This document shows positions 1-6,555 of a DNA stretch of 63,690 nt, piece after piece. Both the position numbers and the translations under genes were made by a program. Origin of the DNA: a bacterium (GTDB taxonomy: Bacteria > Pseudomonadota > Alphaproteobacteria > Rhizobiales > JAKIUO01); NCBI GenBank assembly GCA_024228495.1, contig JAAETJ010000279.1:1-63690 (forward strand), given 5' to 3'. The notes beneath the pieces are model-generated. The model was not told the origin of the DNA. It saw only the letters and a program-made list of their open reading frames with translations, and did no database searches. Each line of letters opens with the position of its first letter. The first letter of the stretch is position 1.

Positions 1-517
1 GCTTCAATCTCTTTTCCCGTACTATCGCCGCCTCAATCTCCTGATGAACCTCATACCATACCAGCTTGTGCACACCATATTTTTTGGTAAAGCCTTCTGC
101 CAACTTCTCTTTATGTTCCCACACTCGTTTCAGCAAATCAGTAAGACCTTCATCAACATTACTCACGTCCTCCAAATGTTTTGAGCGAGTAATTTTGCTT
201 TGCTCACAGACAAATCTCGTAACTTGCTGTGGGTCGACGTCTTTTTCTTCTCTTGCTTTTTTCGTAAGAGCCCATACTCCGCGCTCAGAATTCTCCAGAG
301 AACCGAATTTTTTCAAATATGTTCTTGCCCACGCTAACCTGTATTCAAATTCCGTCTGATTTCCGCCCAAATGAGAAATTTCTAACATCTGTTCGTCAAA
401 GTTTTCTATCTCTATAATTTTTTCATAGATTTCTTGAATTGATCCTGATCCACCAAGCACATTCAATACCCTTAAAACCGGATTCATCAATTCTTGGTAT
501 GGCGGAACGTCAACCAT
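1..517 (-). CDS. Partial chimeric ORF: Mrr N-terminal winged helix joined to a GIY-YIG C-terminal fragment
   Basis: The frame starts at ATG 517 behind a good ribosome site (AAGGAG) and is open to the left edge, so the C-terminus is missing. Residues 1 to about 95 (start MVDVPPYQELMNPVLRVL) resemble the N-terminal winged-helix domain of Mrr-type restriction endonucleases. From about residue 130 it changes to the C-terminal half of a small GIY-YIG nuclease (LLKRVWEHKEKLAEGFTKKY, then LVWYEVHQEIEAA). The GIY/YIG strand that should precede this half is absent, and so is the Mrr catalytic domain. It therefore looks like an in-frame join of two broken genes and is probably not an active nuclease. 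It lies 16 bp downstream of the SUKH gene and is probably co-transcribed with it. The domain calls rest on remembered family motifs, with no search run. Confidence 0.6.
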   Translation of the reverse strand, partial: MVDVPPYQELMNPVLRVLNVLGGSGSIQEIYEKIIEIENFDEQMLEISHLGGNQTEFEYRLAWARTYLKKFGSLENSERGVWALTKKAREEKDVDPQQVTRFVCEQSKITRSKHLEDVSNVDEGLTDLLKRVWEHKEKLAEGFTKKYGVHKLVWYEVHQEIEAAIVREKRLK

Positions 518-533
518 TGCTTCTCCTTTTTCC

Positions 534-1196
534 TCAATGCCTTGCCGTTCCCTGCAATTCCTTAAAGACGGTAAAATCTGCGTTTTCTCGCCAATCGGGA
601 AGAGCCAGATCAAGGAAATCGATCGTCTGGGTCTGCCGCTCCTTGTCGGGTTTTTTGCAAGCTTCTTCCAGCACTTCAAGATAATAATCCTCGTCGGGCT
701 GCAACTGTTTGATAAAATCCTCAAAGCTCAAGGCAATCGTCACCCAGGCATTATTGTCAGGCTGATCTTCAATATCTGGAATACCGTGTATGAACGCAAC
801 GACCCGGTCTTCGCCGCTCACTGCATAATCCGTCAAATCGAGATAAAGCTCACAGCCTGAATTATCGCGGGCGATAGGCAGTACCTGCGGAGGCAATTGC
901 GCCGCCTCGCGTGACAGTTTGATCTCGTGGTCAAACACCCCGAACGAACTGCCAACCAGACGCCTTTTTGTGCCATAGAGCAGCGAAAAACTGCGTGGCA
1001 CCGGCATATCAGGGTGCTCGATGTCTACATAATAACCATCCAAATTTCCCCCGTTTGCAACCTGCAAAAAAGCCTTGTAGCTCTCTGGAAGGGTCGTTTG
1101 CAGCAGCTCTTCAACCGCCTTGATTTCACCCCCATCTGGTGCGCCAAGAAAATCCTTGATGATGATCTCGCCAAACTTTGTATAGGTTGCACTCAT
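534..1196 (-). CDS. SMI1/KNR4 (SUKH superfamily) protein
   Basis: A cytoplasmic protein of 220 residues with no signal peptide or membrane segment. The central part (LPESYKAFLQVANGG, then FSLLYGT, then LPIARDNSGCELYLDL) is the pattern of the SMI1/KNR4 or SUKH family, in which a short helix-rich start is followed by the conserved L-P-x-x-[YF] and a G-C-x-[IL]-x-L-D strand. In bacteria many SUKH proteins act as immunity proteins against secreted or contact-dependent toxins, often nucleases; others have no known role. Here the gene sits between sdhD and the chimeric Mrr/GIY-YIG frame, with a 16-bp gap to the latter. A toxin-immunity reading is inference only, because no toxin gene is visible. 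ATG start at 1196. Confidence 0.7.
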   Translation of the reverse strand: MSATYTKFGEIIIKDFLGAPDGGEIKAVEELLQTTLPESYKAFLQVANGGNLDGYYVDIEHPDMPVPRSFSLLYGTKRRLVGSSFGVFDHEIKLSREAAQLPPQVLPIARDNSGCELYLDLTDYAVSGEDRVVAFIHGIPDIEDQPDNNAWVTIALSFEDFIKQLQPDEDYYLEVLEEACKKPDKERQTQTIDFLDLALPDWRENADFTVFKELQGTARH

Positions 1197-1260
1197 ATAT
1201 TTCTCTCAATTCTGCCGCACAATTTATCCGAAAACCGGTTCCCACTTTTAAGATTGTGCT

Positions 1261-1641
1261 CTAACTCCCAAAACTCAATTTCAATACCGCAAACAGACAG
1301 GCAAAGCCGATAGCGATGCAAAAGAACGTATTCCCCATAAGAAACAGGATTTTCCATCCCTCATGCTGGACGTAATCTTCAATGATCACCTTGAAACCAA
1401 GATACATGTGAAAGACCACCGACAGAATGAACAACATGAGCCCAATACCAACAAACGGTGATCCAAGATAGGCAGTCACCGATGCGTAATCATCACCCAC
1501 ATGAAAGACAATGGAAAAAAGCAGGAACAGCGTCAGGACAATATTGGCTACAGCGGTCAGGCGCTGCCACCAGAAATGACTGGTCCCGGATCGCGCCGGA
1601 CCCAATCCTCTTACCCGTCCCAGCGGTGTTTGCATGCTCAT
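1261..1641 (-). CDS. sdhD: Succinate dehydrogenase membrane anchor subunit SdhD
   Basis: A 126-residue inner-membrane protein with three hydrophobic segments (about residues 30-50, 60-82 and 100-122), the size and topology of the hydrophobic anchor of complex II. With SdhC it binds heme b and quinone and holds the SdhAB catalytic head. The stretch HFWWQRLTAVANIVLTLFLL and the later HMYLGFKVIIEDYVQHEGWK match alphaproteobacterial SdhD. The gene follows sdhC on the same strand but after a 271-bp gap, and the next downstream gene is a SUKH protein rather than sdhA. The flavoprotein and iron-sulfur genes must therefore be elsewhere, possibly beyond the left edge. ATG start at 1641. Confidence 0.85.
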   Translation of the reverse strand: MSMQTPLGRVRGLGPARSGTSHFWWQRLTAVANIVLTLFLLFSIVFHVGDDYASVTAYLGSPFVGIGLMLFILSVVFHMYLGFKVIIEDYVQHEGWKILFLMGNTFFCIAIGFACLFAVLKLSFGS

Positions 1642-1912
1642 TTATCTTACTCCTGGCTATTCGCACTAACATGCGGCCTCCGAAGGGCGCGCTAAACGCG
1701 GCGACCAGTCAGCCATGCCTCGCAACGCTCGGTTTCTCTTTTTCACTTCAGCGTCTATTCGATCTCGTTCATTGTTTGGGCGCGCAGTGGTCTAAACCAG
1801 CAAAGCCGCAAATCTATAAAAGAGCGCGTCGGCCATTTCTTAATTTTTTTGTGCCCATACCTCTTCATCAACTCAACACTAAATCCTAAAAACTCAGCAC
1901 TGGCTGACGAAG
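1642..1912. other. 271-bp spacer between sdhC and sdhD
   Basis: No convincing gene is present; reading frames through it are short and lack family resemblance. Its left part is GC-rich and its right part (about 1840-1900) is AT-rich. It carries the hairpin at the end of sdhC and presumably a promoter for sdhD, although I cannot point to clear -35/-10 elements. Confidence 0.4.
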
Positions 1913-1918
1913 TCAGCC
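1887..1918 (-). terminator. Hairpin with T-run at the sdhC stop codon
   Basis: On the minus strand a 7-bp perfect stem (GGCTGAC / GTCAGCC, 1902-1918) contains the sdhC TGA stop codon in its first arm and is followed about eight bases later by a short T-run (forward AAAAAC, 1888-1893). It looks like an intrinsic terminator or attenuator between sdhC and sdhD. The T-run is short and displaced, so partial read-through is likely. Confidence 0.45.
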
Positions 1919-2314
1919 CCTCACCCAGTAGCCGACGAACCAGATGAGGATGGTCAGACCGATGGAGCCAAAAAATGTACCATATGCCAGAATTTCGATA
2001 GACTTCTTACCAAAACCGCTGCCTGTATCCCACAAAAGATGACGCATGCCTCCCAGCATGTGATGAATAAGCGCCCAGGTATAGCCAAGCAAAATGGTGC
2101 GCCCGATATGGGTGCTAAACAGTGCATTGACGTGATTAAAATAGTTTTCGTTGGACGCGGCCGCGATCAGCCACCAGGCCAGTAGAAACGTTCCGAAATA
2201 AAGCATTGCTCCCGAAATCCGGTGGGCGATCGACATCATCATGGTCATCGTAAGGCGATATATCTGCAAGTGAGGAGAAAGCGGGCGTTCAGCAGACGTA
2301 CGGTATTTTACCAT
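1913..2314 (-). CDS. sdhC: Succinate dehydrogenase cytochrome b556 subunit SdhC
   Basis: A 133-residue membrane protein of complex II. The N-terminus reads RPLSPHLQIYRLTMTMMMSI followed by AHRISGAMLYFG, the classic SdhC opening in which the S-x-x-H-R-x-[ST]-G motif contributes to quinone and heme binding. A second hallmark, HHMLGGMRHLLWDTG (about residues 90-105), holds the heme-ligating histidine. Three transmembrane helices are evident. With SdhD it anchors succinate:quinone oxidoreductase in the inner membrane. ATG start at 2314. The 94 bp upstream should hold the promoter. The stop codon lies inside a terminator-like hairpin, so sdhD may be transcribed separately. Confidence 0.92.
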   Translation of the reverse strand: MVKYRTSAERPLSPHLQIYRLTMTMMMSIAHRISGAMLYFGTFLLAWWLIAAASNENYFNHVNALFSTHIGRTILLGYTWALIHHMLGGMRHLLWDTGSGFGKKSIEILAYGTFFGSIGLTILIWFVGYWVRG

Positions 2315-2408
2315 GGTTGGTCCCCATCAGGCTTTGATCTTGTTTCAGATAAACTATAGAACTGATAGGACAGGCATAACAAGCGAAAGTTCACACGGCC
2401 TTATTCTG

Positions 2409-3005
2409 CTATTTAACACTTACTGTCCTCGAAAAGCCACGATTTGAAAGCCGTCCCCGGGGGCGAAAAGCTGGCTGTTTGCCTGCTTTTTGTGAAAATG
2501 TTTTGTTAAAACAGCGTGTCATCTGGCGGCAACGCATAATACCGGAGGGATGACGCCGGTTGGCAGGTAGGTTTTTTATGAAGGAACAGGCGTTTTTGAG
2601 CCCGGCGCGATCCATCAACCCCTCGCGTCGTACTTTTTGTACCGCCCAGCAATCAGCCGCTAGTTCACTGCCGCCAATATATTGATGGGCGCACTCATGA
2701 TAATAGACCAGCAATTTCGCATCACGCGGCAAGCGCCGCAGTTTCAATGGATTGAGGATGATCAAACCGCGCCACGCTGCACCATAATCTGAAGATTGCT
2801 CCGAAATAAGTACCGGCGTGCGTCCACAATTCACCAGCAATCCATCGATCATCAAACGACCGGGCTTGATGAGCTTGCCGCGAGGCGCCGCCACAGCAAA
2901 GCTGGTCGCCATTACCGCCAAGACGGTCGCCAGCCCAACCAATCGGGCAAAACTGGTTGAGCATATCCAAGCCATTATTTGAGCAGACTCAAAAAAGCGC
3001 TTCAA
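2409..3005 (-). CDS. Secreted HExxH zincin-like protein, family not recognised
   Basis: A 198-residue protein with a signal peptide ending near AVAA (about residue 40). The core is YYHECAHQYIGGSELAADCW at about residues 101-120. HECAH is an HExxH zinc-binding helix, and the downstream E-L-A-A-D is where gluzincin-type proteases carry their third ligand, so a small periplasmic metalloprotease or a relic of one is plausible. The C-terminal 60 residues are basic and Cys-containing with no domain I recognise. The start is TTG at 3005, chosen because AGGGAG lies seven bases upstream. An ATG at 2975 would still leave a workable signal peptide but has only a weak ribosome site. The function is unproven. 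Confidence 0.55.
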   Translation of the reverse strand: MKRFFESAQIMAWICSTSFARLVGLATVLAVMATSFAVAAPRGKLIKPGRLMIDGLLVNCGRTPVLISEQSSDYGAAWRGLIILNPLKLRRLPRDAKLLVYYHECAHQYIGGSELAADCWAVQKVRREGLMDRAGLKNACSFIKNLPANRRHPSGIMRCRQMTRCFNKTFSQKAGKQPAFRPRGRLSNRGFSRTVSVK

Positions 3006-3115
3006 ACCAAAACTCCCTTCATCCAGAAAAAACTACGTGCAGGCGCGGTATACCTAGTTTATGTACCATAAGCTGAGAAAAAATATTGGATTGATTTATT
3101 GCGGTGCAAAATACA

Positions 3116-3751
3116 CTAGCTGATATAAAAGCGCTTTGCATGCTCAAAGCGGGCGAGCGTAAAGCAGGCGCCAAGCAATTTGATGGTATAAAAATAACCG
3201 TTTTTCTCAAAACCATTTTTCAGATGGGCGTTGATAGAGGCAGCATTCCTCACCGAAATACCGACATACAGAGTATGATTTTCTTTTAATTTCAGCTCGT
3301 TGCGAACAAATTCATAAAAACCGGTCATCAAACCGCGCCGCCGATAAGAGCTTTTGGTAAAAAGATTATAGCTAAAGGTAATACTCTCGGGAACCGGCAA
3401 GAACACCCCATAGGTCATCTCGATCTCGCCGAACATCAACCAGCCATAAAAAACCGGCAATCCATGACCGTAACCGATCACCGCCTTGTCTCCCGCATCC
3501 AGACGGTTGCTGGCAAAACTGCGTTCTTGTTCACTCATTGGATTAATTTGATCAATGATCTCCAGCACATCGGACCCGTCATGGATTTGGAAATTGATAT
3601 GAGCTTGGGTGGGTTTGCACTCCTGCTCTGCAAGCGGCCTCGCCACATGATCGCTCATCAGCTGCTTGTCGAACTGATAAATATTTTGCATATCAAATGA
3701 AATCACGCGGCTTTTGAACAATGATAAGCTCTGGCGCAATCGGGTCCTCAT
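3116..3751 (-). CDS. GNAT-family acetyltransferase of the EPS locus
   Basis: A 211-residue soluble protein whose residues 134-144 (SSYRRRGLMTG) form the acetyl-CoA pyrophosphate-binding loop of GCN5-related N-acetyltransferases, followed by the usual helix and a late strand-helix pair (SVRNAASINAHLKNGFEKNG). It overlaps the upstream glycosyltransferase by four bases (ATGA), so the two are translationally coupled. That placement suggests it modifies a nucleotide-sugar or the polysaccharide made by this locus, which is inference. The last gene of the minus-strand EPS operon. Confidence 0.7.
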   Translation of the reverse strand: MRTRLRQSLSLFKSRVISFDMQNIYQFDKQLMSDHVARPLAEQECKPTQAHINFQIHDGSDVLEIIDQINPMSEQERSFASNRLDAGDKAVIGYGHGLPVFYGWLMFGEIEMTYGVFLPVPESITFSYNLFTKSSYRRRGLMTGFYEFVRNELKLKENHTLYVGISVRNAASINAHLKNGFEKNGYFYTIKLLGACFTLARFEHAKRFYIS

Positions 3752-4833
3752 GCCGTTTCCCTTCGAGCCTCCAAAAACGCCCTCAGCTTGCCAACCAGAT
3801 TGCTGCGATCATTGTCTGCATCCACGTTCCAGCAATTCAGGTTTTGCTGCGCCAGTATTTTGTAATGGCTGACCCAGTCCGATGCGCTGATCAAGGCGTT
3901 AATCTGCTCGGCAGCACGTCGCGGGTTGGATGGATCGACCAGCAAGCCGCTTTCTCCCAGTACCTCCTGGAACACCTTTTGTTTTGGAGCAATCACCGGC
4001 AAGCCGCCATATTGCGCCTCTAGAAGCGGCAATCCAAGCCCCTCATCATGGGACGTATTGATAAAAAGGTCGGCCCGCGCCATCAGTTCACGGGTTTTCT
4101 CAATAGACAAATACCCATAGAGCGTCACGCCCGGGGTGTTCTGTAATCTTTCAATTTCATCTCCCCAGCCAAAACGACCGACAATATCAAGAGTGGCGCC
4201 CGGATGACCCTGGGCATGCAATGCTTGCAAAATATCAACCGCCGCCCCCAGATTTTTGCGCGGCTCAACCGTACCAAGTGCGATCAGGCGCAAAGATTTT
4301 TTCACTCTCTTGGGGTCATCTTCACGCAGGTGATCCTCAAGACCAAATATATTACGCACCGCCGGACGATAGAGCAAAATTTCCGCATCCGGGCGGCAGA
4401 ACTGACGCAATTCGTCTCTGGTATATTGCGAGTTGACCATAAAACAGGGCAGATTTTTCACCGCATGGCGAAAGGGCGGTACCATATAGAGTTTGGCGCG
4501 CCGATTCAGATCCGCTTTTCTGGTCAACAAAAACAGATCATGGATATAGGGAATGACCCGCGCCCCAAATCGCGACAACACAAATGAGGGAGGGAAACCC
4601 GGGCAAAGCATCAAGGCTCTCGGGTGGCGCACGAGTTTAACAGGTAGCTCGATATTTTGCCGAAAGATAAGATCCATAGTCGAGTTGGAGGTAACCGGCC
4701 TCAACTCAAGAGGCGCTAGCGAGCCTTTGGAAAACAACTCCTGGGTAATGCGCTCAAGTCCCGTCACATGACGACCAAGATGGGTATGATCAACAAATAT
4801 GGTGGTGGGCTTCATATCCGCTTTGGAAATCAC
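3748..4833 (-). CDS. GT4-type glycosyltransferase
   Basis: A 361-residue GT-B fold glycosyltransferase. The C-terminal domain shows LIALGTVEPRKNL (donor-binding start) and the retaining-enzyme signature SHDEGLGLPLLEAQYGG, an E-x7-E pattern near residues 262-275 that binds the nucleotide-sugar. It probably adds one sugar to a lipid-linked repeat unit at the cytoplasmic face of the inner membrane. The GTG start at 4833 overlaps the stop of the polymerase gene (GTGA) and has GAGG five bases upstream; an ATG at 4815 is the alternative. It is coupled to genes on both sides. The sugar specificity cannot be read from sequence. Confidence 0.85.
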   Translation of the reverse strand: MISKADMKPTTIFVDHTHLGRHVTGLERITQELFSKGSLAPLELRPVTSNSTMDLIFRQNIELPVKLVRHPRALMLCPGFPPSFVLSRFGARVIPYIHDLFLLTRKADLNRRAKLYMVPPFRHAVKNLPCFMVNSQYTRDELRQFCRPDAEILLYRPAVRNIFGLEDHLREDDPKRVKKSLRLIALGTVEPRKNLGAAVDILQALHAQGHPGATLDIVGRFGWGDEIERLQNTPGVTLYGYLSIEKTRELMARADLFINTSHDEGLGLPLLEAQYGGLPVIAPKQKVFQEVLGESGLLVDPSNPRRAAEQINALISASDWVSHYKILAQQNLNCWNVDADNDRSNLVGKLRAFLEARRETA

Positions 4834-6200
4834 GACATCCTCGCGCTGTTATGGCCTATGAGAGATTGCGTGTTCCCCACAATGCCGTGCCGGCGAGCAC
4901 GGTACCGCACGACACGTTTTTTTGATTTTTGCAATAATAGGAGCGACAAGGCAACCACGAAAACCAAGTCCGTGCCTTTGGCTGACAGACTGACCGAGGT
5001 ACTTGAAACCGTCATGAAATAGACGATCGGCCAGATTGCTGCGCGAGACGAAGCCTTTACAACATCATACAAAAAGGCGAACAGGCCAACAAAGAAGATC
5101 ATGGAGACGATAAAACCATAGGACAAAATGAAAGCGACCCAAAAACTTTCGATGCCAAAATTGAGACCATGAGCGCGCAACAAGGACGCCACATGCTCGG
5201 GATCAGGGCCGATCATGATATCCAGCAGGCTCAGATCACGAAACACTTCAAACATTATGACGCGGGCACTGGCGCTGCCTTTGTCATCGATAAAGCGGCC
5301 AACAAATTGATCAAACAGACCGATCTCAAAACCAACTACTAGAGCGCCAATTCCCAGCGGTACCAACAACACACCAAGCAACCAGTTTCGCCGCGCCGAG
5401 GTACGGCCCCTCAAGGTGCCAATCATTTTAAAACTGAAAATAATCACCAGAAATATCAGCATCGATACCAATGCCATGCGGCCACCAAAGGCGTTCATGG
5501 CCAGCAAATTAATGCCAAACAGGGCGGGCTTCAAGATCCAGGGCAAATCGCGCCAGCCACCAAGCGCCAGGGTGACAAGATAGCCACCGGTGACCAGCGC
5601 ATTGGTCAAGGGGTGCCCCAGAAATGCCGATGATCGCCAGTCCTCTTCAATGATAAAACCACCAACATCCATAGGCGTCAGGCGAAATCCTGTTAAAAAC
5701 TCGAACAGTCCGAGCAAGGCATTGGCCAGCATTAAAAAATGCATGAGGCGTCCCAGCTTGAACCGCTCACGCTCCGAGATGCTGCCAAGTAGAAATAATA
5801 ATATAACCGGAAAAATAAACGTATCAATAATCGGCGTGAAAGGTTTGTGCTGAATAACCGTGATCTGAAAAAGTAACAACATCCAGGTCACCAGAAATAC
5901 CAGCGTCCCTTTATGACGAATAAATAGCGTATCAATATAGTCCATCGGGCGCGTATACGAAAACCACAGCAATAGCATTGTGCCAATGGCCAGAAAATGA
6001 GCCGGATGAATTTTTTCCAGCGGCGTGCCGCCTTCCTGGTCGTAACGAATACCAAACTTCGCGAGCACCATATTGGAGAGCACAAACAGCAAAAACAGCG
6101 TAACAAAAAGCAGGAAATACAGCGCTTTGGAGCGCTTTGGGCGCCTTACGATGACACCAGACTGATATGGACTTCTCATTATAATCGTCCCAGCATTCAT
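4830..6200 (-). CDS. O-antigen-polymerase/VpsF-like polysaccharide polymerase
   Basis: A polytopic inner-membrane protein of about 456 residues with ten to twelve hydrophobic helices and a large loop between helices (about residues 155-200, including DVGGFIIEEDWRSSAFLGHP), as in Wzy/VpsF-type polymerases that join lipid-linked repeat units in the periplasm. The motif S-A-F-L-G-H-P with its following small-residue helix recalls the O-antigen ligase/polymerase family. It is coupled by a four-base overlap to the downstream glycosyltransferase. I chose ATG 6200, with AGGGCG upstream, over a TTG three bases earlier. Assignment as the polymerase of this locus follows from topology and context; no catalytic residues are established. 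Confidence 0.75.
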   Translation of the reverse strand: MNAGTIIMRSPYQSGVIVRRPKRSKALYFLLFVTLFLLFVLSNMVLAKFGIRYDQEGGTPLEKIHPAHFLAIGTMLLLWFSYTRPMDYIDTLFIRHKGTLVFLVTWMLLLFQITVIQHKPFTPIIDTFIFPVILLFLLGSISERERFKLGRLMHFLMLANALLGLFEFLTGFRLTPMDVGGFIIEEDWRSSAFLGHPLTNALVTGGYLVTLALGGWRDLPWILKPALFGINLLAMNAFGGRMALVSMLIFLVIIFSFKMIGTLRGRTSARRNWLLGVLLVPLGIGALVVGFEIGLFDQFVGRFIDDKGSASARVIMFEVFRDLSLLDIMIGPDPEHVASLLRAHGLNFGIESFWVAFILSYGFIVSMIFFVGLFAFLYDVVKASSRAAIWPIVYFMTVSSTSVSLSAKGTDLVFVVALSLLLLQKSKKRVVRYRARRHGIVGNTQSLIGHNSARMS

Positions 6201-6203
6201 CAA

Positions 6204-6555
6204 ACACGCCCTGTTGCAACTAACCTTGTCCCACTATATGCATGAGCCGAGCCAATTCATAGCGCTCTTGGCTATTCTCGCTTCACGTGGCCTAAGCGAG
6301 GAAAGGGCACGCCCGACGGCCTGTCGGTCTTGCAAAAGAGTACTTCGGACTAGTTTCTAAATAATAAAATATTTTGTAAAATAGGTACCCCTGAATTATG
6401 AGGTCGCTGGTCAGGATATGCTATAACTAGCGGATATAATTAATACCGAACGAAGTACTCTTGGGAAAAGCCGACCAACCACCGCACCGCTGCGCGCCCC
6501 GTCAGAGGCATGCCGCCAGCCGGAAAACCATGAGATAAATTAAGCCTTGAGCGCT
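6204..6555. other. 352-bp gap between the EPS polymerase and co-polymerase genes
   Basis: No gene is supported. The gap contains a 5-bp GC hairpin (CCGAC/GTCGG, 6313-6327), a 12-bp inverted repeat with an AT-rich interior (listed separately), and a GC-rich tail next to the stop of the co-polymerase gene. It presumably carries the promoter of the polymerase-glycosyltransferase-GNAT operon. Confidence 0.4.
6336..6462. repeat. 12-bp inverted repeat around a 103-bp AT-rich interior
   Basis: AAGAGTACTTCG at 6336-6347 is repeated in perfect inverted orientation at 6451-6462. The interior is AT-rich and non-coding. The origin is unknown: it could be a long-range regulatory structure or the ends of a decayed small mobile element. 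Confidence 0.5.
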
